Under the pieces are notes generated by a model. It searched no databases, was not told where the DNA came from, and was given only the letters and a program-made list of their open reading frames with translations. A program made the translations under genes and the position numbers. A stretch of 64,000 nucleotides of DNA from an uncultured Aquimarina sp. (GTDB taxonomy: Bacteria > Bacteroidota > Bacteroidia > Flavobacteriales > Flavobacteriaceae), in assembly GCA_947503835.1 (NCBI GenBank), contig CANNFM010000002.1, positions 434,001-498,000 on the forward strand, written 5' to 3'. Below, piece by piece: positions 27,460 through 35,166 of the stretch (position 1 is the first letter of the stretch; every line of letters starts with the position of its first letter).

Positions 27460-28872
27460 TTATAGTGTAGGTAATGTTATTATGATTGTGGTTCCAACGT
27501 TTGGTTTACTCTCTAACTTAATGGTGCCTTGGTGAGCTTTAACAATTTGATTTGCATAAAATAACCCTAAGCCCAGACCTTTTACCTCATGTACATCTCC
27601 GGTTGTAACTCTATAAAATTTTTCAAAAACCTTATGATATTCCTTTTCCGGAATCCCCATACCATTATCCTGGACTGAAATCTCATATACATTGTTCTTG
27701 AGTTCTGTTCTTAAGTTAATTTCAACTTTTTCATTACCGTACTTCACTGCGTTTTCTAAAACATTAAGAAGTGCAGTTGTACATAGAAATTTGTCGATAT
27801 TAAGATTCACTTCTTTACTTTCTATGACCGTATTGACATCAACTTCTTTATCCTTAACTGATAGCTTAAAATCATCTATAACTTCTTGAAAATATAGTGT
27901 ATCGGAAACATTTTCCTTAGACAAAACAATATCTTCAGACCCCAACGCATTATTCATAACCTGATCGATGAGTTTTTGTAATCGATTATTCTGCCTATCT
28001 AAAACATCTAAAGCGTTGGAAAATGATGATGAAGAATCTTGAATTTTTTTATTTCTTAAACTTTTAGATGCAATACTTAATGTTGCTAACGGGGTTTTTA
28101 ATTCATGTGTAATATTATTAATGAAATCATTTCGTATATCTGCTATTTTCTTTTGCCAAATCAAGGTCTTTATTGAATAAAAAAGTAATCCAACTACAAA
28201 TAGTAATAATACTACCGAAAATACAAAAAGACTAGCCATTTGTCTGAAAACAATACGTTTCCAGTCAATTATATTAATGGTGTCCTTTGTCCTAATTTCT
28301 ATATTCAGGGTAGCATCAAAAATCTTTCTGTCTCCATTTTCATCAATACTTTCTTCTTCATAGTCATGTTCGGTAAACCATCGAGCTTTGCTGATTAAGA
28401 TACCATCCTGATCAAGAAAATCCTCTCCAAACAAAAAATAATTCTTACCTCCTTTGTCAAAAAAAACAGTATCCCGAGTGTCATTATCAAACAAAACAAT
28501 GCTCTGTATTGTTTTTTTAAATTTTAGGCCATAGTCCAGGTTAACTTTGTTCATCTCATTTGTATAATACTCCTTAAAAGCAGTATTCAATGAGTCAGTA
28601 AACGGCCTAAACTTAGTAGTTACATCCTTTTTGAGGTATTTATTCTTTTTATACGCTACCAGGTTTTCTGCTAATAAGTTATACCATAACTCTGTAAGAG
28701 AATCCATCTCTTTAGTATTATCAATACCGGATACAGTTTTTTTCGTTTCTTTAATGAATACATCTTTTTTTAATTGATATGTATTATAAATTAAATACCC
28801 TTGAATACCAGATAATGCCAATAAAGCTATAACAGAAGTAACAATAAGAATGTTTATTTTTTGTTTTTTCAT
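27460..28872 (-). CDS. sensor histidine kinase
   Basis: 470 residues. One N-terminal membrane helix (about 8-30), a periplasmic sensor region (about 31-208), a second helix (about 211-234), then a cytoplasmic DHp domain with His256 in NNITHELKTPLATLS and a HATPase domain with N box NVLENAVKYGN, G1 DNGMGIPEKE, F box FEKFYR and G2 GLGLGLFYANQIV. All kinase residues are intact. First gene of the five-gene minus-strand cassette. The sensor region has no known domain that I recognise, so the signal is unknown; topology implies it is periplasmic. Confidence 0.95.
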   Translation of the reverse strand: MKKQKINILIVTSVIALLALSGIQGYLIYNTYQLKKDVFIKETKKTVSGIDNTKEMDSLTELWYNLLAENLVAYKKNKYLKKDVTTKFRPFTDSLNTAFKEYYTNEMNKVNLDYGLKFKKTIQSIVLFDNDTRDTVFFDKGGKNYFLFGEDFLDQDGILISKARWFTEHDYEEESIDENGDRKIFDATLNIEIRTKDTINIIDWKRIVFRQMASLFVFSVVLLLFVVGLLFYSIKTLIWQKKIADIRNDFINNITHELKTPLATLSIASKSLRNKKIQDSSSSFSNALDVLDRQNNRLQKLIDQVMNNALGSEDIVLSKENVSDTLYFQEVIDDFKLSVKDKEVDVNTVIESKEVNLNIDKFLCTTALLNVLENAVKYGNEKVEINLRTELKNNVYEISVQDNGMGIPEKEYHKVFEKFYRVTTGDVHEVKGLGLGLFYANQIVKAHQGTIKLESKPNVGTTIIITLPTL

Positions 28873-28926
28873 AACGCCATTACAATTTTGTATCTAGATG
28901 CTTTCAAGGTTTTGGTATAATAACTA

Positions 28927-28946
28927 TTCGTTTTTTGATTGATGAT
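28927..28946 (-). repeat. leader repeat unit 3 (upstream of the histidine kinase)
   Basis: Minus-strand ATCATCAATCAAAAAACGAA, identical to unit 2, located 54 nt before the kinase start codon in the divergent region shared with the UbiA-like gene. Confidence 0.8.
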
Positions 28947-29121
28947 ATGATCAAATGTAAAATAAAGGATCATAGCTAGAGTAAAAAATAGAATCGTTAA
29001 CCCACCGTTAACGTTAATACTCCCCAAAACTCGCACAAATAGGTGTTTTGAAGATGAATGTTAATACTGCAAAAATTGGTATTAATTATTACATTTGCTT
29101 CCAAATTAACTAATCACTTCT

Positions 29122-30024
29122 ATGCTACCCTATTTAAAGCTCATAAAATTTGATAATTTACTTATTATTTCTCTAGCTCAATTATGTATTAAGTATGGGC
29201 TTTTTGAGCCTTTTGGCGTTGCTATTACATTAAATGGTTTTGGTATTAGTCTACTTATAATTGCCACAGTTTGTATTGCTGCAGCTGGCAATATTATAAT
29301 TGAAATCTATAATCGGGTAGGGTCAAATTCAAAGAATACGATACACCCAGAAATCCCGGAAAAATCTGCCAATACATTATTTATCATTCTTAATGTTATT
29401 GGTGTTTTAATCGGGTTTTACTTAGCCAATTTGATAGGAAGACCTGGTTTTGCTGCATTATTCATTATAATTTCGGGTATATTTTATATTTATGCGTCAT
29501 ATTTGAAGGAGATTCTTGTTCTTAAAAATGTAATCATAGGTGTATTAGCCGCATTAAGTATAATTGTGGTAGGTATTTTTGATTTACTACCCGCTATAAC
29601 AGAAAAAAACAGAGCTTCTCAGACTGTCATTTTTTCTATCGTATTAGATTATTCGATTTTTGCTTTTATGATTATTGTACTTAGAGAACTTATTAAAGAT
29701 TGTATACATGTGGATAGAGATCATAATATTGGAATCAAAACTATACCTATTGCACTGGGTAAAGATCGCACAATAAAACTTGTTGGTATACTAACCATAT
29801 TGCCAATTGCTGCTGTGATTTATTATATCTATACTTATCTTTTTTCGAATAGTAATGCCGTACTTTTTGTGTTGGGTCTAATCATAGCTCCACTACTCTA
29901 CTTTATGATTAGAAGTTTTACTGCTGAGTCGAGTAAACACCTAAAACAACAACAACTCATTTTAAAAACTATACTAATTATAGCTTCAATATCATTATTA
30001 TTTTATCAGTTTATCTTAAAATAA
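29122..30024 (+). CDS. UbiA-superfamily prenyltransferase-like membrane protein
   Basis: 300 residues with about eight membrane helices. The second Asp-rich region is present (RELIKDCIHVDRDHNIGIKTIPIALGK). The first, normally NDxxDxxxD after AAGN, reads AAAGNIIIEIYNRVGSNSKN, so the metal-binding aspartates are replaced by Glu and Asn. Flavobacterial relatives are usually called geranylgeranylglycerol-phosphate geranylgeranyltransferase, but here the substrate and even activity are uncertain. It starts a plus-strand group with maf 3 nt downstream. A TAnnTTTG box (TACATTTG, 29090-29097) lies 24 nt before the ATG. Confidence 0.85.
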   Translation: MLPYLKLIKFDNLLIISLAQLCIKYGLFEPFGVAITLNGFGISLLIIATVCIAAAGNIIIEIYNRVGSNSKNTIHPEIPEKSANTLFIILNVIGVLIGFYLANLIGRPGFAALFIIISGIFYIYASYLKEILVLKNVIIGVLAALSIIVVGIFDLLPAITEKNRASQTVIFSIVLDYSIFAFMIIVLRELIKDCIHVDRDHNIGIKTIPIALGKDRTIKLVGILTILPIAAVIYYIYTYLFSNSNAVLFVLGLIIAPLLYFMIRSFTAESSKHLKQQQLILKTILIIASISLLFYQFILK

Positions 30025-30027
30025 ATT

Positions 30028-30615
30028 ATGTTAAATCACTTCCTAAAAGACTATACCATTATTCTTGCCTCCGGATCACCAAGAAGGCAGCAATTTTTTA
30101 AAGATTTGGCTTTAGATTTTACTATTCAAGTAAAAGAAGTTGAAGAAATATACCCTGATCATCTAAAGGCTGAAGAAATTTCTGATTACCTGGCTAAACT
30201 AAAAGCCAGTGTTTTCACAAATCTAAAACCAAAGGATATTTTAATTACTAGTGATACTATTGTTTGGCACAAAAATAAAGCTTTAGGAAAACCAAAAAGT
30301 AATAAAGAAGCCATAAAAATGATAACGTCATTATCTGATGACACCCATGAGGTTATCACTTCGGTATGTTTTAAGACCACAAAACAAACCTTGATTGTTA
30401 ATCATAACACCAAAGTAACCTTTAAAAAACTTACTGCAGAAGAAATTGAATATTACGTAAACACATATACCCCTTTAGATAAAGCTGGGGCATATGGCAT
30501 ACAGGAGTGGATTGGTTTTATAGGAATATCCCATATAGAAGGTAGCTATTTTAATGTAATGGGATTACCAACACATCTTGTTTACGAAACGTTAATGACA
30601 ATTGCCACACCATAG
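30028..30615 (+). CDS. maf: Maf-family nucleotide pyrophosphatase
   Basis: 195 residues. The family signature ASGSPRRQQF near the N-terminus, the general-base region SDTIVWHKNKALGKP and the late KAGAYGIQEWIGFIG are all present. Maf/YhdE proteins hydrolyse dTTP, UTP or modified nucleotides to monophosphates and were first linked to septum inhibition. Coupled to the UbiA-like gene by a 3-nt gap. Length is typical. Confidence 0.95.
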   Translation: MLNHFLKDYTIILASGSPRRQQFFKDLALDFTIQVKEVEEIYPDHLKAEEISDYLAKLKASVFTNLKPKDILITSDTIVWHKNKALGKPKSNKEAIKMITSLSDDTHEVITSVCFKTTKQTLIVNHNTKVTFKKLTAEEIEYYVNTYTPLDKAGAYGIQEWIGFIGISHIEGSYFNVMGLPTHLVYETLMTIATP

Positions 30616-30638
30616 CTTTATTGTAATTTAGTGGCACT

Positions 30639-30677
30639 TTATTTTGGAGTATACAGGTAACGTAAATTCCAAAATAA
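30639..30677. repeat. inverted repeat between maf and the lipoprotein gene
   Basis: TTATTTTGGA (30639-30648) and TCCAAAATAA (30668-30677) are perfect inverted arms around a 19-nt loop. There is no T-run, so it is a weak terminator candidate; it could instead be an operator or a 5' leader hairpin of the next gene. Confidence 0.45.
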
Positions 30678-30753
30678 TACGTTGAACTAATCTAACTTGA
30701 TAGTGGGATTTGTTATTACGACCTGTTCAACTTTCATTTTAAAAGTAAACACC

Positions 30754-31686
30754 ATGAAAAAGTTAATTTTAATATTTGGGACTCTGGGAATATTCGTTAT
30801 CATAGCCTGCAGTAATATCAAAGCAGATAATTCACCCAAAACCATTACAGAAAATACAATAGAAGACATTAATCCTACTAAGGAGCTTTCAGAAAATTTT
30901 AAAAAGTATTGGTATGCCGGAGAAGCTGAAATAACCTCATATCAATTAGAACAAGCCCGGTATGGAGAGATAAGAAAAGGGACCGCTGTATTAATTTATG
31001 TTACCGAAGATTTCTTACCAAAAAAGCAAGTAAAAGCGGATTATCAAAACAATACTAATGTACCTGTATTAAAATTAAATGCTACCAAAAAATTTAACAC
31101 AGGTATCTATCCATATTCTATTATGCAAAGCACATTTTATCCGGTAGCAGATAACCAACACGCAATAAAAATATCAAGTTCTATGCAGGAGTGGTGTGGA
31201 CATGTATACGCACAACTAAATAACAGAAAGCAATTTGATGTGAAGTCTCACTCCTATTTTGAAAATGAAGCTGATCAAGAATTTTCGTTGGACAAAGCTA
31301 TTTTAGAAAACGAACTTTGGACAAAAATCAGAATCAATCCGGATAATTTACCACAGGGAGATATTAAAGCTATCCCTTCTTTTGAATATGCCAGATTAAG
31401 ACATAAAGAGATCAAAGCGTATGCAGCCAAAGCTTCTATAGAAAAACAAAGTAGCACAATTATATATACCTTAAAATATCCTGAGCTCAAACGAAGTATT
31501 AGTATTACATTCAATACTACATTCCCCCATGAAATTGAAAGTTGGACAGAGACCTTTAAAAGCGGTTTTGGATCTAATGCAAAGGAGCTTACAACAAAAG
31601 CCACAAAGATAAAGCGAATTAAATCGGCATATTGGGGTAAAAATAATAATAAAGATGAAGTGCTTAGAGATGAATTAGGACTATAA
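30754..31686 (+). CDS. lipoprotein of unknown function, heme-free conserved flavobacterial family
   Basis: 310 residues from the ATG at 30754 (MKKLILIFGTLGIFVIIACS); the frame is open 57 nt further upstream but the extension is not signal-peptide-like. The lipobox IIACS marks it as a lipoprotein. The mature part contains conserved-looking blocks KYWYAGEAEITSY, EDFLPKKQVKAD, PYSIMQSTFYP and SSMQEWCGHVYAQLN, and is beta-rich. In public flavobacterial annotation relatives are sometimes named after Maf because of their position; nothing in the sequence supports that. I state no function. Confidence 0.8.
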   Translation: MKKLILIFGTLGIFVIIACSNIKADNSPKTITENTIEDINPTKELSENFKKYWYAGEAEITSYQLEQARYGEIRKGTAVLIYVTEDFLPKKQVKADYQNNTNVPVLKLNATKKFNTGIYPYSIMQSTFYPVADNQHAIKISSSMQEWCGHVYAQLNNRKQFDVKSHSYFENEADQEFSLDKAILENELWTKIRINPDNLPQGDIKAIPSFEYARLRHKEIKAYAAKASIEKQSSTIIYTLKYPELKRSISITFNTTFPHEIESWTETFKSGFGSNAKELTTKATKIKRIKSAYWGKNNNKDEVLRDELGL

Positions 31687-31712
31687 AATAAAAATTATTA
31701 GAATCACATACT

Positions 31713-32003
31713 ATGATAAAATTATCAGAATCAGAAATACAAGAAAAACTAAAAGGCGTAGATGGATGGGAATATCATGATAATGCAATCCACACTACAT
31801 TCGAGTTTAATGATTTTAAAGATGCCTTTTCGGTGATGACCCGTATTGCTTTTGAAGCCGAAGCACAACAACATCATCCAGATTGGTCTAATGTATACAA
31901 CAAATTGCAAATTAGTTTATCAACTCATGATGCAGGAGGCATCACCGAAAATGATTTCAACCTTGCCAAAACAATCGATCTCATAATTGAAGGAGAAGAA
32001 TAA
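31713..32003 (+). CDS. 4a-hydroxytetrahydrobiopterin dehydratase (PCD)
   Basis: 96 residues, the full length of the PCD/DCoH fold. The active-site pattern is HHPDWSNVYNKLQISLSTHDAGGIT, with the His-His and distal His. The N-terminal LKGVDGWEYHDNAIHTTFEF matches the family. It dehydrates pterin-4a-carbinolamine and recycles tetrahydrobiopterin or a similar cofactor, usually for an aromatic amino acid hydroxylase, which is not in the window. Confidence 0.95.
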   Translation: MIKLSESEIQEKLKGVDGWEYHDNAIHTTFEFNDFKDAFSVMTRIAFEAEAQQHHPDWSNVYNKLQISLSTHDAGGITENDFNLAKTIDLIIEGEE

Positions 32004-32073
32004 ATTCTGATGAATTCGGTTTGTTAAAAAGTGCATTCTACTTATGTTTGTATTCAGATATTAAATTTAGCAT

Positions 32074-32799
32074 ATGGGAAGAGCTTTCGAATTCAGAAAA
32101 GCACGTAAGATGAAACGTTGGTCGGCAATGGCTAAAGCGTTTACTCGAATAGGTAAAGATATTGTGATGGCGGTAAAAGAAGGAGGACCCGATCCTACTT
32201 CTAATTCACGCCTTAGAGCAGTGATCCAGAATGCCAAATCTGTGAACATGCCTAAAGACAATATCGAGAGAGCAATCAAGAAGGCCTCTGATAAAGATCA
32301 GGGTGATTATAAAGAAGTTCTTTTTGAAGGGTATGCACCTCACGGAATTGCGATCTTGGTAGAAACCGCAACAGACAATAATAACAGAACCGTTGCCAAC
32401 ATTAGATCTTATTTTAATAAATGTGAAGGAAACTTAGGAACATCTGGTTCTGTTGAATTCATGTTCGATCATACTTGTAATTTTAGAATAAATGGTGAAG
32501 GCATTGATCCAGAAGAGCTAGAACTTGAGTTTATCGATTTTGGAGCCGAAGAAGTATTTCAGGATGACGATGGGATCCTAATCTATGCTCCTTTTGGAAG
32601 CTTTGGAGCTATCCAAAAAGAATTAGAAAGCCGAGAAATAGAAATTTTATCTTCAGGTTTTGAACGTATCCCTCAGGTGACTAAAAAAATAACTCCAGAG
32701 CAAGCTGCAGATGTTGAAAAGCTTTTAGAAAAAATAGAAGAAGACGATGATGTGCAGAATGTATATCACACAATGGAAGAATCTTCTTCTGAAGGGTAA
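32074..32799 (+). CDS. YebC/PmpR-family DNA-binding regulatory protein
   Basis: 241 residues. It starts MGRAFEFRKARKMKRWSAMAKAFTRIGKDI, the Bacteroidota form of the YebC N-terminus, followed by NSRLRAVIQNAKSVNMPKDNIERAIKKA and the central YEGYAPHG-like block (FEGYAPHGIAILVE). Members are three-domain proteins reported as transcriptional regulators and, more recently, linked to relief of ribosome stalling at proline runs. Target unknown. Length is typical. Confidence 0.95.
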   Translation: MGRAFEFRKARKMKRWSAMAKAFTRIGKDIVMAVKEGGPDPTSNSRLRAVIQNAKSVNMPKDNIERAIKKASDKDQGDYKEVLFEGYAPHGIAILVETATDNNNRTVANIRSYFNKCEGNLGTSGSVEFMFDHTCNFRINGEGIDPEELELEFIDFGAEEVFQDDDGILIYAPFGSFGAIQKELESREIEILSSGFERIPQVTKKITPEQAADVEKLLEKIEEDDDVQNVYHTMEESSSEG

Positions 32800-32882
32800 T
32801 AAAATCACATTAATCCCACTTCAAAAGATCTAAAAATATTATTTTACTATATTTGCGCCTTTAAAACCCTTAATCAATTATT

Positions 32883-33383
32883 ATGAAAAAATTTATTTAT
32901 TTATTTAGTCTACTTTCTGTCGTTACTTTTTCTTCATGTTCAAGTGATGATGATGGTGCAGCTGTCGCTAATACTGGAAGCATTACTTTTGATGGAAAAC
33001 AAGTAACTATTACTTCTGCTGTTCTTGAAGACTTTGGTGCAGATACAACACATCACAATGCTGATTTTACGCTTAGCGGTTCTGATGGTACCACTACTAC
33101 TGAAGTATATTTAGAATTATTTTCTCCTTCAGATGGAACTGGTTTTAAACCTGGTACCTTTGATTTTGTTTCTGGTGGAACTGAACCTGAAGCTGGAACA
33201 TATTATTTTTCTGCTGCAGAGGTAACTGTAGGTACAGAGAATACTCGTTTTGCTACTGGAGGTCAAGTAGTCGTTGCAGGTTCTGGTAATACTTTTAATG
33301 TAACAGCAAACCTTACATTTGAAAATGATGTAACTTTGACTTTAAGCTATTCTGGAGCATTTGCTGCATTTGCCGGTCTATAA
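32883..33383 (+). CDS. small lipoprotein, tandem copy 1
   Basis: 166 residues with lipobox VTFSSCSSDDDG and a mature domain that is almost entirely beta strand, rich in Thr, Gly and Phe. It shares a pattern with the next gene (33477-33986): DFG near the start of the domain, an (F/L)YSP or LFSP strand, G.F.F.SG, and a terminal N.T.NLT...N...L...(Y/F)(S/T)G.F strand set. Likely an exported beta-barrel or lipocalin-like protein; function unknown. A TATATTTG box at 32848-32855 may be its -7 element. Confidence 0.8.
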   Translation: MKKFIYLFSLLSVVTFSSCSSDDDGAAVANTGSITFDGKQVTITSAVLEDFGADTTHHNADFTLSGSDGTTTTEVYLELFSPSDGTGFKPGTFDFVSGGTEPEAGTYYFSAAEVTVGTENTRFATGGQVVVAGSGNTFNVTANLTFENDVTLTLSYSGAFAAFAGL

Positions 33384-33398
33384 ATAACATTCAATTAT

Positions 33399-33445
33399 AT
33401 AACAAAAAAAAGAGTTTAGCTATGCTAAACTCTTTTTTTTGTTAT
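33399..33445. terminator. long bidirectional terminator hairpin between tandem lipoprotein genes
   Basis: A 22-bp perfect stem: left arm 33399-33420 ending in AGAGTTTAGC, 3-nt loop, right arm 33424-33445 starting GCTAAACTCT then eight T. It should stop transcription from either side and isolates the two paralogues. Confidence 0.9.
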
Positions 33446-33476
33446 ATTTTTCAAAATACTAAAGCTAAAATTTTTC

Positions 33477-33986
33477 ATGAAAAATCTTATTTATTTATTG
33501 AGCTCGTTCTCGATTATTATTTTTTTATCTTGTTCAAATGATGATCCCGATATAGTCAACATCCAAGTAGGATTGGAAAATGAAATATCTTATAACAACC
33601 TACTTATAAAAATTAATGAATCGTTTATCAATGATTTTGGAGTCAGTGACATTACCCCTAACCACTACAACTATGATTTCGTTTTAAAAGGAAAATTAAA
33701 GGATAAGACTTATCTTTTTTATTCAAGTTTATACTCCCCAAAAGTAGAAAATGAATCAATGTTTTCTACAGGTAAATTCATTTTTTCAGGAAGCTCACCC
33801 TCTAACAGTATTTTCTATATTGAAAGAGCATACATAGCCGAAAATGGAATTCTCATTGATGCAAACCAAGGAGAGATAATTATTAATAAGGCTGAAGAAA
33901 ATATTTTCACAATTCAAGCAAATTTAACTCTTGTAAATAATGCAAAATTAAAAATAGAGTTTACCGGAGTTTTTACAATTAATTAA
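33477..33986 (+). CDS. small lipoprotein, tandem copy 2
   Basis: 169 residues with lipobox FLSCSNDDPD. Paralogue of copy 1 by the shared DFG, LYSP, FSTGKFIFSGSS and NLTLVNNAKLKIEFTG blocks, but much more diverged and less Gly/Thr-rich. The ATG lies only about 31 nt after the terminator stem, so its promoter must overlap or sit inside the hairpin region, unless it is read from upstream through it. Function unknown. Confidence 0.78.
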   Translation: MKNLIYLLSSFSIIIFLSCSNDDPDIVNIQVGLENEISYNNLLIKINESFINDFGVSDITPNHYNYDFVLKGKLKDKTYLFYSSLYSPKVENESMFSTGKFIFSGSSPSNSIFYIERAYIAENGILIDANQGEIIINKAEENIFTIQANLTLVNNAKLKIEFTGVFTIN

Positions 33987-34087
33987 ATTTAACTAAACAT
34001 TACACACTCAAAAATCTCTACTAATTATAAAGACTATTTTTGTTATGTTTAGTATATGAAACCGACTATATATGAAACACTCTCGGT

Positions 34088-34591
34088 ATGAAGAACCTAT
34101 TCATAGTTATTATACTTCTTTTAAGCAGTATATCGTATGCCCAACAGATGGACAACAATACGCTTCGAGAAATTATATATAAAGAAGCGGATACATTGGG
34201 AGGAGTCTCCGGAAATTGGAAATTTATATACAAACAAATCCCCATGCTTTGTGTAACAGATGAAGCCAACAATAGAATGAGAATTATTTCTCCTATTACA
34301 GAATCGTCAAATCTAGACAAAGACTTATTACTTGATTCTATGACGGCAAATTTTCATTCTGCACTCGATGTAAAATATGCAATTTCTAATGGTATTTTAT
34401 GGTCTGTATATATTCATCCATTAAAAGAGCTGACAAATGAACAGGCCGAAAATGCTATTTCACAGGTATATTATGCAGCCAAAACCTTTGGCACTACTTT
34501 TTCTAGTACAGCATTAATTTTTGGGGGAGGAAATACAAAGGAGGAAAAACCAAAAGATAAAATCAAAGAAGAAAAAATACACAAGTTTTAA
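34088..34591 (+). CDS. secreted protein of unknown function
   Basis: 167 residues with a signal peptide (KNLFIVIILLLSSISYAQQ), a central alpha/beta domain (NWKFIYKQIPMLCVTDEANNRMRI-type strands followed by two helices) and a basic, low-complexity tail (KEEKPKDKIKEEKIHKF). The strand-helix order recalls the YbjN/chaperone-like fold, but I cannot support that further. It ends 4 bp inside the 3' end of the convergent acyltransferase gene. Confidence 0.7.
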   Translation: MKNLFIVIILLLSSISYAQQMDNNTLREIIYKEADTLGGVSGNWKFIYKQIPMLCVTDEANNRMRIISPITESSNLDKDLLLDSMTANFHSALDVKYAISNGILWSVYIHPLKELTNEQAENAISQVYYAAKTFGTTFSSTALIFGGGNTKEEKPKDKIKEEKIHKF

Positions 34592-35142
34592 TCAACATCA
34601 AAACTATACTTGGGAACTTTACCCTTAACCCCTTTAAAGAATGCGTACATAAATTTAAAATCCTCTTCAATATTATCTGTAGGATAAAATGGTTGAGAAA
34701 TCACATTTTGTTTTTTCCCAAAATCAAAAGTTATCATAATTATAGGAACTCCAGCTGTTTTTGCTATATGGTAAAATCCAGTTTTCCACTCTGTAACTTT
34801 TTTTCTGGTTCCTTCGGGTGCAATTGTAAGACGTAATTCATCTCTTTTCTTAAACAATTCTGCAATAGCTTCAACTTTATTTTGACCAGGAGTACGATCT
34901 AAAGGAATCCCTCCAACTTTTTTAAAATACCATCCTAAAGGCCATTTAAAGAGTTCTTTTTTGGCCATAAAGCTAATTTTAATATTCGCTACTTGTCGTA
35001 TAAACAACCCAACATAGAAATCATGCCAACTAGTATGTGGAACAGCAATAACGACGCATTTTTTTATATCATCTGCATTAAAATCTCCTATGATTTTCCA
35101 TCCCAGGATTTTATAATATACAAAAGTCCATAAACGCTTCAT
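34588..35142 (-). CDS. lysophospholipid acyltransferase family (PlsC-type)
   Basis: 184 residues. The acyltransferase HX4D motif is HTSWHD (VAVPHTSWHDFYVG) and the glycerol-phosphate-binding motif is APEGTRKK. Relatives transfer acyl groups to lysophosphatidate or to lipid A-like molecules. It is short for a full PlsC but complete over the conserved blocks. It lies just after the KdsB-KdnB gene (24 nt), so a role in LPS or phospholipid modification is a fair inference. Confidence 0.9.
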   Translation of the reverse strand: MKRLWTFVYYKILGWKIIGDFNADDIKKCVVIAVPHTSWHDFYVGLFIRQVANIKISFMAKKELFKWPLGWYFKKVGGIPLDRTPGQNKVEAIAELFKKRDELRLTIAPEGTRKKVTEWKTGFYHIAKTAGVPIIMITFDFGKKQNVISQPFYPTDNIEEDFKFMYAFFKGVKGKVPKYSFDVD

Positions 35143-35166
35143 AAAAATATCAGTTGAGATTTGTAT

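Noticed and set aside
33992..34053. Inverted repeat ACTAAACAT / ATGTTTAGT before the 167-aa secreted protein
   Set aside because: The 44-nt loop and AT-rich arms make chance pairing likely, and there is no T-run or known operator pattern.
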